NCBI RefSeq assembly: GCF_027925525.1
Contig: NZ_BSDJ01000002.1
Span: forward strand, 327,337-391,336
DNA from: Paenibacillus tyrphae
Lineage (GTDB): Bacteria > Bacillota > Bacilli > Paenibacillales > NBRC-103111
Direction of reading: 5' to 3'
DNA length: 64,000 bases
Below are positions 49,977-57,991 of the stretch, one piece after another (within the stretch, counting starts at the first letter, position 1; each line of letters opens with the position of its first letter). The translations under genes were made by a program, and so were the position numbers. Below the pieces are notes generated by a model. The model was given only the letters and a program-made list of their open reading frames with translations. It had not been told where the DNA came from and did not search any database.

Positions 49977-50022
49977 TTGTTTCACACAAAACAATATGGG
50001 TATTTTGTTTTGCGAGAAACAA
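49977..50022. promoter_or_regulatory. Two MarR operators before the monooxygenase gene
   Basis: TTGTTTCACACAAAACAA and, 28 bases on, its inverted copy (read as TTGTTTCTCGCAAAACAA on the minus strand) lie just downstream of TATAAT at 50026-50031. They would block elongation or open-complex formation. Confidence 0.7.
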
Positions 50023-50095
50023 TATCATTATAGCAGTTTGGCAATTTTATACAACCCCGCTGCACTTTGTTTTTACAGGAATTCGGAGGTTGTAA

Positions 50096-50122
50096 TGAAA
50101 AAGGGCCCTATCGGCCCTTTTC
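50096..50122. terminator. Bidirectional terminator
   Basis: AAAAGGGCC and GGCCCTTTT pair across a short loop with A/T runs on both sides. It serves the leftward cytochrome operon. Confidence 0.8.
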
Positions 50123-50124
50123 CG

Positions 50125-50166
50125 ATTACTTATTACTTATTACTTATTACTTATTACTTATAACTT
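50125..50166. repeat. Heptamer tandem repeat (ATTACTT)
   Basis: Five exact copies of ATTACTT and one with a single change lie between the cytochrome operon stop and its terminator. Such a simple repeat can vary in number, but here it sits outside any gene. Confidence 0.9.
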
Positions 50167-50196
50167 AACGCCGCCTCCTCAGCAGCCTTTCCCGAC

Positions 50197-51219
50197 TTAT
50201 TTTTGCACGGTGCGCGGCGATTCCTCCATATACGGCTGCAAGTAAATCTCCCTCACCTCGTGCCGGACCCAGCTCATTAGTGTCAGCACGATCAGCAGCA
50301 CGCTAACGGCGGCAGCGAACAACCTGCGCCCGTCCTGCCTGACCAGGCGGACCAGCAGCCAGCATAAGCCGATAGCCAGCAGCACCGCGGTCGCGAGCAG
50401 CGCGGTATGGAACGCGGACCCGCCCATAAACGCATGGCGGACGCGTCCGTCCATACTAAGCAGGAGCAGCGGTCCTGCAAGCAGTTGGAGCAGCGTGAAG
50501 CCCGCCGCCATCGTTTTGCCGTAGCGCTTGGCCGCCTCCGTGACCGGTCCGGCCCCGTTCCGCTCGCGTCGTCTCCCCCATCCGTACAGGAACAGGCCGA
50601 GCATCGTAAAGCTCGCCGCCATAAAGTGAAGGTAGCGCTGCCAGATGGTCGGATACGCGAACAGCGAGCGCCAGAAGCCGCGCTCCGGGTCCCACAGCTC
50701 GGGATGGAGCATCGAGGTCACATTCGTGATGAACAGCAGCGGAACGAACAGCAAGATCAGCGTGCCGAATAAGCCGAAGCTAAGGTGCAGCGCCTTGCGC
50801 TTCTGCCAGCGCTCCCATGTGAATTTATAGACGTACAGCGCCAGAAATGCGACGGTCAGCAGCGGAATGAGCAGCAGCCACATTTTGCCGATCAGGATCG
50901 TCGACGGATAAAAAAACTGGGTGTAAATGGTGCTGATGATCAGCAGCGGTGCAATGCCGAGCACGACGGCGATGCTTTTGACAATCGATACGTGCGTCGC
51001 CATATGCTGCGCCAGACGGTCCGGAACCGCATCCTTGCGAACGATTCCTTTCAGCTCGTTGTACACCGCGGACACGGAGCCGGCTACCAGAATGTTAACG
51101 AAAATGATATGAAGAATAAATCCGACGACCATCAGCACTTCGAAAAAAGGCAGGTCGCCCGGAATGGCCAGTCCCAGATCGTTGGGCACCGGCGATTTGG
51201 CGGTCAAATAGGCGTTCAC
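50197..51219 (-). CDS. Multi-helix membrane subunit of a cytochrome complex
   Basis: 340 residues from a GTG that overlaps the stop of the upstream gene (GTGA). Eight or so hydrophobic helices; histidines in helices (FILHIIFVN, RYLHFMAAS) could bind haem. It resembles the short CydA-like partner proteins found beside the b/c-type fusion encoded upstream. No copper or c-type haem motif is present. Probably a quinol-handling subunit; the exact family is not certain. Confidence 0.75.
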   Translation of the reverse strand: MNAYLTAKSPVPNDLGLAIPGDLPFFEVLMVVGFILHIIFVNILVAGSVSAVYNELKGIVRKDAVPDRLAQHMATHVSIVKSIAVVLGIAPLLIISTIYTQFFYPSTILIGKMWLLLIPLLTVAFLALYVYKFTWERWQKRKALHLSFGLFGTLILLFVPLLFITNVTSMLHPELWDPERGFWRSLFAYPTIWQRYLHFMAASFTMLGLFLYGWGRRRERNGAGPVTEAAKRYGKTMAAGFTLLQLLAGPLLLLSMDGRVRHAFMGGSAFHTALLATAVLLAIGLCWLLVRLVRQDGRRLFAAAVSVLLIVLTLMSWVRHEVREIYLQPYMEESPRTVQK

Positions 51220-52535
51220 TCTGCACCGTTCCTCTCCGAAACCATCTTGTGAATATAGGCGGCCAGCGCCTTAACCTCCTCGTCCGTTCCCGCAAACGGC
51301 GGCATGACCGGACGAATATTGTGCATCTGTGGGATGAAAGACGCCAGCGCTTCCTCGCTCCAGCCCTTCGCCCTCTCCGTCATGACCCGGCTGCGCCGCG
51401 GACCGTCGATGCTGTGACAGGCGATGCACTGCATCCGGAACAGCTCTTCCCCGGCCTGGAGCTTGTTCGCCTCCGTCACCTCCCGGACCGGTGAAAGCGT
51501 CGCTTGCGCCAGCGCGCCGTCCTTGCGGAACCGCTCGACATCCGTTTTCAGCACGCCGTTCGCGTACATGTAATTGTAAATGACATACGGCTTTCGAATA
51601 TTTTCCCGGACGATCTCGAATTCGGTAATCAGCAGCAGCGAGAAGGCCGCCGTGAATACAGTGAGCACCACCGGATACTTCGTTCGGCCATCCATCAGCA
51701 TGACGCCGAGCACGAACATGAGCAGCAGGCCGAGCACGTTGATAAAGGCGAACGTGAAGTCGCTCATACCCGACGCCCAGACGACCAGCGTTTGCGCTTG
51801 ATCGGGCAGCGTCTTTAAATACCACCACCCGGATGCGAGCATCAGCGGCACGGAAACGACGAGCCATTTGCCGTACAGCTTCAAGACGATGTGGCGGTCA
51901 AGCGGGTCTTTCACAAACCATCGGTTCAGCGGCGTCAGTACCGCAACCCCCAGCGTGATGGCGGCGAAGGTGCGGAACAGCGTCGAAGGCACCCAAGTCG
52001 TATTCAGGAACGCGCTCCAGAACGACAGCGTCTCGACCCAATCACCCGGATTGATCTGGGCGGCCAAAATGCCGGTAATGATCACCATCGTAAACCAGGA
52101 CATGATGCACAAGGCAAGGCCGGTCCGCAAATGCAGCTTTTTCTTTTCTCCCTTCCAGCGGTCCCATGTGTAAAAATACGTCAGCAGCAAGACGACTTCC
52201 GATACGAACACCAGCCATTCCGTAAACCAAGCCCAATGAAAAATACGCAGCAGCGAGCCGATCGCATTGGGCAGTATAACGGTCGTTGTGAACCAAATGC
52301 CTACTCCCGTCATCGCTCCCGCCGTCGTCGTGATGATCAGAATCCACTTGCTCAGCCATCGGGCGTACGCCTCCAGCCTTTCGCTACCTCTTTTGAAAGC
52401 GGCATACTCAATAGAGACCATAAGAACAGACCCGCCAATAGCGACGGCATGATTGATCATGACGTGCAGCACCGCCATCATGCCGATCAGGTTGCCGTTG
52501 CCGACCCAACCGAAATCGATTGTCGGAAATTCCAC
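51216..52535 (-). CDS. CydA-like cytochrome b with C-terminal cytochrome c domain
   Basis: About 439 residues from the GTG at 52535 (GGGAGTGCGGGAAG upstream); a longer frame would start inside a terminator hairpin. The first 330 residues are membrane helices related to subunit I of bd oxidases (GNLIGMMAVLHVMINHAVAIG, here trimmed; NTTWVPSTLFRTFAAIT). The end is a mono-haem cytochrome c (FRMQCIACHSIDGP, with a later Met in RPVMPPFAG). Such a fusion should pass electrons from quinol to an outward-facing c haem. It is cotranslated with the next membrane subunit. Confidence 0.82.
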   Translation of the reverse strand: MEFPTIDFGWVGNGNLIGMMAVLHVMINHAVAIGGSVLMVSIEYAAFKRGSERLEAYARWLSKWILIITTTAGAMTGVGIWFTTTVILPNAIGSLLRIFHWAWFTEWLVFVSEVVLLLTYFYTWDRWKGEKKKLHLRTGLALCIMSWFTMVIITGILAAQINPGDWVETLSFWSAFLNTTWVPSTLFRTFAAITLGVAVLTPLNRWFVKDPLDRHIVLKLYGKWLVVSVPLMLASGWWYLKTLPDQAQTLVVWASGMSDFTFAFINVLGLLLMFVLGVMLMDGRTKYPVVLTVFTAAFSLLLITEFEIVRENIRKPYVIYNYMYANGVLKTDVERFRKDGALAQATLSPVREVTEANKLQAGEELFRMQCIACHSIDGPRRSRVMTERAKGWSEEALASFIPQMHNIRPVMPPFAGTDEEVKALAAYIHKMVSERNGAE

Positions 52536-52552
52536 CTTCCCGCACTCCCTTT

Positions 52553-52604
52553 CCGTAAAAAAAATAATCCTTGCCGCAAGCGACAAGAATTATTGTATAG
52601 AAGT
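52553..52604 (-). terminator. Terminator-like hairpin after the DUF6262 gene (copy 1 of a shared element)
   Basis: On the minus strand AATAATTCTTGTCGC pairs with GCGGCAAGGATTATT almost throughout and runs into eight T. It lies only about 20 bases before the GTG of the cytochrome gene. A close relative occurs at 54996-55040. Confidence 0.75.
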
Positions 52605-52673
52605 CGTTTTCGTTCAAAATGACTCCTCAGGGCTAATATATTGATAAAAAAATGAACAAACACGTCATTTACT

Positions 52674-53012
52674 TTAAATAATAACGGGTATCTTCGATTT
52701 TCTTAGAATTTCTTGCAATTTCCGTACTTCTTTTCGCAATCTCTCGTTCTCTTCCTCCAGCCGCTGCGTTAACCTGCATTTCTCGCTCGTCTCCGTCTGC
52801 TCTTGCCTGCGCAGCCGCTCGATCTTGTCGCGCAGCTCAGGATGAGTATACAGAAACGGCTTGGACACGCCGGCCTCGATCGATACGGTATTGAAATTAA
52901 TCTTCAGCTTTTCCTTCCTCAACCGTTCAATGGCCGATACGGCCTTGCGGTACGCCTCTACCGTCTTTTGCTCGCTGAATTTTTTAATCCCTTCGACATT
53001 TCTACGCTGCAT
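52674..53012 (-). CDS. DUF6262-like protein (Tn554 TnpC-related)
   Basis: About 112 residues from the ATG at 53012 (GGGAGG upstream). The middle part (FNTVSIEAGVSKPFLYTHPE) is a helix-turn-helix-like motif and the end (RLEEENERLRKEVRKLQE) is a leucine-zipper coiled coil. This pattern is that of the TnpC/DUF6262 accessory proteins of Tn554-type elements, but no tnpA or tnpB is adjacent. It is likely a stand-alone DNA-binding protein or a transposon relic. Confidence 0.75.
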   Translation of the reverse strand: MQRRNVEGIKKFSEQKTVEAYRKAVSAIERLRKEKLKINFNTVSIEAGVSKPFLYTHPELRDKIERLRRQEQTETSEKCRLTQRLEEENERLRKEVRKLQEILRKSKIPVII

Positions 53013-53071
53013 AAGGCTGCCTCCCTGCATTCTGTTCTTTTCGCGTGACCTTGTCCTTATTATAACGAACG

Positions 53072-53117
53072 ATAAAAGGCGAAAAATGACCCCTTTGAGT
53101 CAAATTTCCGCCTTTTT
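53072..53117. terminator. Terminator-like inverted repeat after the nicotianamine-synthase-like gene
   Basis: AAAAGGCGAAAAATGAC and GTCAAATTTCCGCCTTTTTT form a long stem with A/T runs on both ends. Confidence 0.65.
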
Positions 53118-53143
53118 TATGAACAAACGGTGGATGACCGGCT

Positions 53144-53944
53144 TCAGCGTCCTTCCGTCCATTTGGGCTTGATCATGAGCGTATCGTAAATGCTCCTGCC
53201 CTGTACGACCGGAGATAGCTCCCATTCTTGCGACAAATCGCTTTCGAGCGGGTAATTGAAAATCGATTTCAACCCGTTGCCGTAGCGCAAAATGACGCTC
53301 GTATCCTGATGTACGGCCTGCCTCAAGTCCTCCAGAACTTCAAGCTTGTTTTTGACCAGAGACGCAATCATGACATGCGTGGCTTCTTTAGCAAACGACA
53401 GCTCCTTCAGACCATGGCCCGAAAATTGCACCTTATCGTGCAAGCCTGAGACTTTCGCTATTCTGCTTCCCAGATCGAGGGCTTCGGCATCGATATCCAG
53501 ACACAGCACATCCGCCCTCGTCTCCTTCGCAATGGTCAGGGCCGTCAGCGGGAACGCACCCGCACCGACGAACAGCACCTTCGACGTACAGCCGATCCGA
53601 AAATGCCGAAGCTCGTCCTGGACCGTGTCCGACAAGATGGATAAATACCGACCCATGTCCGTCCGCCGCTCCAGCGTACGGATGGACTGATATTTCTCCA
53701 TATCGCACAGCGCCCGCGCCGACGTCTCCCGCAACCGCTCGCCATGCTGTCTTACTTCTTCATGATCGCTCCATAAGAGCCACTGCCGTTCGTTCTCTTC
53801 GCTGATCATAAACCGGCAAAGATCGCCCAATTTGGTTTGAAGCAAGTCAAAGCCATCCGGGCATTGTCTGGACAAATCGGTTAATTGACGGATCTCGTAT
53901 TCGAGTAGCTTCAAGGAAAGCAAAAAAGCATCCCTGTGCTTCAA
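53144..53944 (-). CDS. Nicotianamine-synthase-like (CntL-related) SAM-dependent enzyme
   Basis: About 266 residues if translation begins at the TTG at 53944 (ACGGAGGGAGC just upstream); an in-frame TTG at 53998 overlapping the kinase stop is the alternative. The helical N-terminal half and the Rossmann motif VLFVGAGAFPLTALTIAKE followed by VLCLDIDAEALDLG match nicotianamine-synthase-like proteins. In staphylopine and bacillopaline pathways these transfer an aminobutyrate unit from SAM to an amino acid. The opine dehydrogenase (CntM) and the metallophore exporter that normally accompany it are not in the window. It is coupled to a histidine kinase gene. The reaction may differ from CntL. Confidence 0.72.
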   Translation of the reverse strand: MKHRDAFLLSLKLLEYEIRQLTDLSRQCPDGFDLLQTKLGDLCRFMISEENERQWLLWSDHEEVRQHGERLRETSARALCDMEKYQSIRTLERRTDMGRYLSILSDTVQDELRHFRIGCTSKVLFVGAGAFPLTALTIAKETRADVLCLDIDAEALDLGSRIAKVSGLHDKVQFSGHGLKELSFAKEATHVMIASLVKNKLEVLEDLRQAVHQDTSVILRYGNGLKSIFNYPLESDLSQEWELSPVVQGRSIYDTLMIKPKWTEGR

Positions 53945-53994
53945 TAAGCTCCCTCCGTTTCTTGCTCCATTTCCAAGGAAACTGTGCGGCTTAC

Positions 53995-54870
53995 TCAAAT
54001 ACGTATTTGGTTTTCTTGTCCCTTATGCCCGAATGCTGCGTCATCCGGCTTGCTCACGGCCAGCACAGTGTGCCCGTTCTCCCTACGGAGAGCGAACGTC
54101 CAGCCCCTCTTGGCCGCGCGGTCTTGGATGATTTTCAAGCCGTAGCCGTTCTTCTTCGACAGCGGATCGGATGCGAAGCCTTGGCCGTCGTCCGCAACCG
54201 TACACCTCCAGCCGCCGCCCGGTCCGCTGGCGTCCTTGCCTTGTATCCAGACATTTTCCGCCGCCGCATGCTTGAAGACGTTGATTAACGCCTCGCGCAG
54301 CGTAGCGTACAGCTCCACCTTTTCTTTCACGGTCATGCGCTCCTCGGACAGTCCCCACTCCAAGTGGACGGCAATGCCGGTATCTTTCCTGAAATCCGCG
54401 ATCAGATGCTGGACGGACTCCATCCACGGCTGTGCTTGCGGCACGGCCGGATATCGCAGGCCGTCGATGGCCTGGCGGACATAGTCGTTCACTTCGTGCA
54501 CGGTTTTCCGCAGGCTTTGATACAGGTCGCCCAGTGGAACCGCATGGCTTTGCTCCATTCGGTCCACGCGGACCGATAACAGAAATAACGATTGGGCGAT
54601 GCCGTCATGAAGCTCCGAGGCCACTCTTTCCCGCTCCTCCAAAGCCGCCTTCGCGGCCCGCTCCTGCTGCAGCTGCTCCTGCAACTGCTCCATTAGCGCG
54701 AACAGCTTCCGAAGCAGCGTCATCGTGACGAGGTAAACGAGCAAAGGCGCCAGCCAATTGCCCAAATCCATCGAAATATAAGGAAGCAAAAACGCATGCC
54801 GGGTATATTCCCATATCCCGATCGTTAGCGTAGGAATGATCAAGATCAAACTCTTCAAATGCTTATACAA
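53995..54870 (-). CDS. NarL-type sensor histidine kinase without adjacent regulator
   Basis: About 291 residues from the TTG at 54870 (GGGAGGATTTTTC upstream); an ATG at 54924 is possible but lacks a ribosome-binding site. Two N-terminal membrane helices, a coiled coil, the HisKA_3 box ERVASELHDGIAQSLFLLSV with its phospho-acceptor His, and an HATPase (REALINVFKHAAAENVW, DDGQGF, GYGLKIIQDRA). The family normally pairs with a LuxR-type response regulator. None is next to it. It is instead coupled to the nicotianamine-synthase-like gene. Confidence 0.87.
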   Translation of the reverse strand: MYKHLKSLILIIPTLTIGIWEYTRHAFLLPYISMDLGNWLAPLLVYLVTMTLLRKLFALMEQLQEQLQQERAAKAALEERERVASELHDGIAQSLFLLSVRVDRMEQSHAVPLGDLYQSLRKTVHEVNDYVRQAIDGLRYPAVPQAQPWMESVQHLIADFRKDTGIAVHLEWGLSEERMTVKEKVELYATLREALINVFKHAAAENVWIQGKDASGPGGGWRCTVADDGQGFASDPLSKKNGYGLKIIQDRAAKRGWTFALRRENGHTVLAVSKPDDAAFGHKGQENQIRI

Positions 54871-54995
54871 TGAGAAAAATCCTCCCGGTATGAACTCGGC
54901 GTCGGCAAAACCACGCTCCTTCATCTAAACATAAATGAAGTACCCATGCCTATGACTCGCCGGGGCTATCTTTTCGATCAAAAAACGTCTGCAAA

Positions 54996-55040
54996 AAAAA
55001 ATAATCCCTGCCGCCTTTCGACAAGGATTATGGTATAGAT
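54996..55040 (-). terminator. Intrinsic terminator after the rubredoxin-methyltransferase gene (copy 2 of the shared element)
   Basis: On the minus strand ATAATCCTTGTCG pairs fully (two G-U) with CGGCAGGGATTAT around AAAGG and is followed by nine T. It resembles the element at 52553-52604, including a preceding CTATAC. Confidence 0.85.
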
Positions 55041-55049
55041 ATAGCCGGA

Positions 55050-56141
55050 TCAGCGCTTCTTCGCCAGGATCGTGAAGGACGCAGCCGCCGCATGCGCGTT
55101 CATTCCGGCGTCCGTTCCGACCGGAAAGCTTCCAGCAAGCCACACTTCGGGGGCATAGGGCAACGTCGTCGAGCCGAGACGCCCCTCGGCTTCCAGCGTC
55201 TCCAAGGTATCGTCCCGCTTCAGATCGGACACGCCCCGGTCAAGCCCGCTTGGAAGCACGGTGCTCCACGGCTTGCTGCCGCCTTCGTTTTCCACGAGAC
55301 CGACCACCTCGAAGCCCTCCGACTCCAGCAGCAGCACAAGCTCCTTCGGCGTCATCAGGGCCAACTCCCGTTCCACCCGGTATCTCGGCTGCTCCAAGCC
55401 TTGTACAAAAGTTTCGTAGGTGGCGGTTAGCCGATAAATTTGACGCCGTAGCGACGTTTCCCCTTCCACATGCTTGTAGACGATTTTGTCCTTCGGTAGC
55501 ACTTTGCGCTGCACCGTCTTCCAGCTCGCTTGCACGGGCGGCAGCAGCAGCTCCACGGCAAGCAGCCCTTGAGGAACCAGATGCTTTCGGATCTTCCCAA
55601 GCACGGTCCGGTGCTCACTCATCCGGGTCACATGCTGGATAATTCCCTCGGGGCACAGAACATGCGTGAACGTCCCCGCAAGCTCCAGTTCCAGCATGTC
55701 CTGCTCCACCAGCTCCAGCGTGTCCGCGCGGTCCTTAAGCACGCGCTGGCGCTTCGTTTCCGCGAGCTTCAGCATGTCCGGACTCCGGTCCACGCCGCAT
55801 ACCCGGATGCCGTGCTGCGCTAGCTCCACCGCGATCCGGCCGGTGCCGGTGCCCAGCTCCAGCACGCTGGGCGGCTCGGAGAAGCCGGCGGCGGTGCCCA
55901 TGATCCAGTCGCGGGCAAAGACGACGCCGGCTTTCCCGGCGAACTGGTCGTACAGCTCCGCTTCCAGCCCCGCATACGGCGCGTTGGCCCGAGGCTCGTG
56001 CCGCACGCCCTGGAGGCCGCACCGCGAGCAGACCGTTCCCGCCAAAGCCCCGATCGCCACGCCCGCCGGCACGCCGTTGCGGCAATCGCCGAACCACTCG
56101 TCATAAATATAATGGCAAAATGAACATTCCGTTGTGGTCAA
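55050..56141 (-). CDS. Rubredoxin-like domain fused to SAM-dependent methyltransferase
   Basis: 363 residues from a TTG with AGGAGGAG upstream. Residues 5-42 are a rubredoxin: cysteines C6, C9, C38 and C41, plus the typical HYIYDEWFGDCRNGVPAG. Residues 75-200 are a class I methyltransferase (VLELGTGTGRIAVELAQHG, then VCGVDRSPDMLKLAE). The last 100 residues are unassigned. It lies 21 bases after btuF, probably in the riboswitch-controlled operon, so its level may follow corrinoid supply. Substrate and use of the iron centre are unknown. Confidence 0.83.
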   Translation of the reverse strand: MTTTECSFCHYIYDEWFGDCRNGVPAGVAIGALAGTVCSRCGLQGVRHEPRANAPYAGLEAELYDQFAGKAGVVFARDWIMGTAAGFSEPPSVLELGTGTGRIAVELAQHGIRVCGVDRSPDMLKLAETKRQRVLKDRADTLELVEQDMLELELAGTFTHVLCPEGIIQHVTRMSEHRTVLGKIRKHLVPQGLLAVELLLPPVQASWKTVQRKVLPKDKIVYKHVEGETSLRRQIYRLTATYETFVQGLEQPRYRVERELALMTPKELVLLLESEGFEVVGLVENEGGSKPWSTVLPSGLDRGVSDLKRDDTLETLEAEGRLGSTTLPYAPEVWLAGSFPVGTDAGMNAHAAAASFTILAKKR

Positions 56142-56162
56142 CGCCGCTCCTCCTGACGTTTT

Positions 56163-57173
56163 TTAATTAAATTTTTCGGGATAAAAACCCGTCGCCATTT
56201 TTTCCAAAGCCGTCGTGTTTCTTACCCCTTCGAACACATCGGAAAGCGGCATAATAACGAACTTGTTGTTCTTGATGGCCGTTACGTTCGCCAAGGCCGG
56301 AAGGCTTTGCAGAAACTTAATCTTCTCCGCGGCCGACGGCTTGTCGTAGTCGAAAATCAGAATAACCTCCGGATCGCGCTTGACGACTTCCTCCCAGCTG
56401 ACCTTCGCCCAGCCTTTTTCGACATCGTCGAATATATTTTTGCCGCCCGCAAGCTGGATCAACTCAGTCGACAACGACTTGCCCGCCGTATAAGCCGTGT
56501 CCTGTCCGCTGTCAAAAGCAAATACCCGCAGCGGCTTCTCGGGCTTCCCGACCTTCAATTGAATCTCCTTCACTTTCGCTTTCATCGACTCGACGAGCGC
56601 GTCGGCTTTGGCCTGCACGTTGAATATCCGCCCGATATTCGAAATATCCTCGTACACGTCCTCCAGCGTGCCGAACGGCACGTACGTCCCTTTGGACACA
56701 TAGGCCTCGATTCCTTTTTCCTTCAACGCTTCGACGGTGCCGACGCCTTTTTCGGCAAAAGCGCTTTTCCGGCCGTAGACAAAATCCGGCTCCGCACCGA
56801 GCAGCACTTCCAGCGAAGGATATTTGTCGGCCAACACCGGAATGGCGGTGTACTTCTCCTTCAATTCCGGGAGAATCTCGTCGTCCATATATGCGGTGCC
56901 GACCATCGACTTCTCTAGGCCGAGCGACAGCATAATTTCCGTCGTATGTTGGTTTAAGCTGACGGCCCGCTTGGGCGCTTCCTTGAAGGTGAGCGTGCGG
57001 CCCATATTTTCTATCGTCACGGGACTGTAGGCTGCCGTCTTGGGCGTACCGTTCTGCGGGGTGTCCCCGCTTGCCGCCGGGCTTTTCGACGTCGTTTGAC
57101 CGCAAGCGGCCAAGAGAAGCAACGAACAGACGAACAGTAAGGATGATATTGTATTGGCTAAGATGCGTTTCAT
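56163..57173 (-). CDS. btuF: Corrinoid-binding lipoprotein of ABC importer
   Basis: 336 residues. Lipobox LLLAAC, then the periplasmic-binding fold of the FecB/BtuF/FepB class (PKRAVSLNQHTTEIMLSLGLEK trimmed; SLEVLLGAEPDFVYG; VKRDPEVILIFDYD). On its own this class cannot be split into iron-siderophore or B12 binders. The cobalamin riboswitch ahead of the operon makes a corrinoid the likely ligand. The ATG overlaps the stop of the ATPase gene (ATGA). Confidence 0.85.
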   Translation of the reverse strand: MKRILANTISSLLFVCSLLLLAACGQTTSKSPAASGDTPQNGTPKTAAYSPVTIENMGRTLTFKEAPKRAVSLNQHTTEIMLSLGLEKSMVGTAYMDDEILPELKEKYTAIPVLADKYPSLEVLLGAEPDFVYGRKSAFAEKGVGTVEALKEKGIEAYVSKGTYVPFGTLEDVYEDISNIGRIFNVQAKADALVESMKAKVKEIQLKVGKPEKPLRVFAFDSGQDTAYTAGKSLSTELIQLAGGKNIFDDVEKGWAKVSWEEVVKRDPEVILIFDYDKPSAAEKIKFLQSLPALANVTAIKNNKFVIMPLSDVFEGVRNTTALEKMATGFYPEKFN

Positions 57174-57976
57174 GAAATTAAAGCTCCTTTTTGCTTCAAA
57201 TGAAGTTGTAGCGATTCTGGAAAATACGTAATGCTGAGCTTCCGGGTCACCGGATGCACGGCCAGCTGCGCGCTCACGCCGAACACCTGGCGCAGCAGCT
57301 CCGCTGACATCACTTCTTCGGGCGTGCCCGAAGCGTACACTTTGCCCTCATTCATCACAATGAGTCGGTCGCAGAAATAACAGGCCATGTTCAGATCGTG
57401 CAGCGCGGATAAGGCGGTCATCCGGAGCGTTTTGACCAAGTCCATCATTTGCAGCTGGTACCGGATGTCCAAGTGGTTCGTCGGCTCGTCCATGATCAAA
57501 AATTGCGACTGCTGCGCCAGCGCCCGAGCGATCAGCACGCGCTGCTTCTCCCCTCCAGACAGGCTGGAGAAGCTCCGCCGCGCATACGTTTCCATCCCCA
57601 CGCGCTCCAGCGCTTCGCCGACCAAGGCGTCGTCTTCCCGTGTGTCTGCGGCGAACATCCGTTTGTGCGGATGGCGTCCCATGAGCACGATATCCCGCAC
57701 CGTAAAATCAAACGCGGACGACGTCTCTTGACTGACGACGGCCATCCGCTGCGCCGTTTCCTTATGGGTCAGCTCGGACAGCTGCTGCCCGTCCAAGGAG
57801 ATCCACCCCGCTTGAGGCTTTAGCACGCGGTAGATATTTTTGAGCAGCGTCGATTTGCCGCTTCCGTTCGGGCCGATAATGCCGACGAATTCGCCCGGCT
57901 GAATCCGCAGGTCCACGTCTTGAATGATTGGCACTCCCTTCACACCGTAGGAGAGCCCTTGAACCTCCACCTTCAT
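57170..57976 (-). CDS. btuD: Corrinoid ABC transporter ATPase
   Basis: 268 residues with Walker A GPNGSGKSTLLKN, signature LSGGEKQRVLIARALAQQ, Walker B FLIMDEPTNHLD and the switch His in SALHDLNMA. It belongs to the FecE/BtuD class. It follows the permease gene by 15 bases and overlaps the binding-protein gene. Confidence 0.9.
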   Translation of the reverse strand: MKVEVQGLSYGVKGVPIIQDVDLRIQPGEFVGIIGPNGSGKSTLLKNIYRVLKPQAGWISLDGQQLSELTHKETAQRMAVVSQETSSAFDFTVRDIVLMGRHPHKRMFAADTREDDALVGEALERVGMETYARRSFSSLSGGEKQRVLIARALAQQSQFLIMDEPTNHLDIRYQLQMMDLVKTLRMTALSALHDLNMACYFCDRLIVMNEGKVYASGTPEEVMSAELLRQVFGVSAQLAVHPVTRKLSITYFPESLQLHLKQKGALIS

Positions 57977-57991
57977 CTTCTTGGTCCCCCT

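Noticed and set aside
50125..50166. CRISPR-like repeat
   Set aside because: It is a seven-base tandem repeat without spacers.
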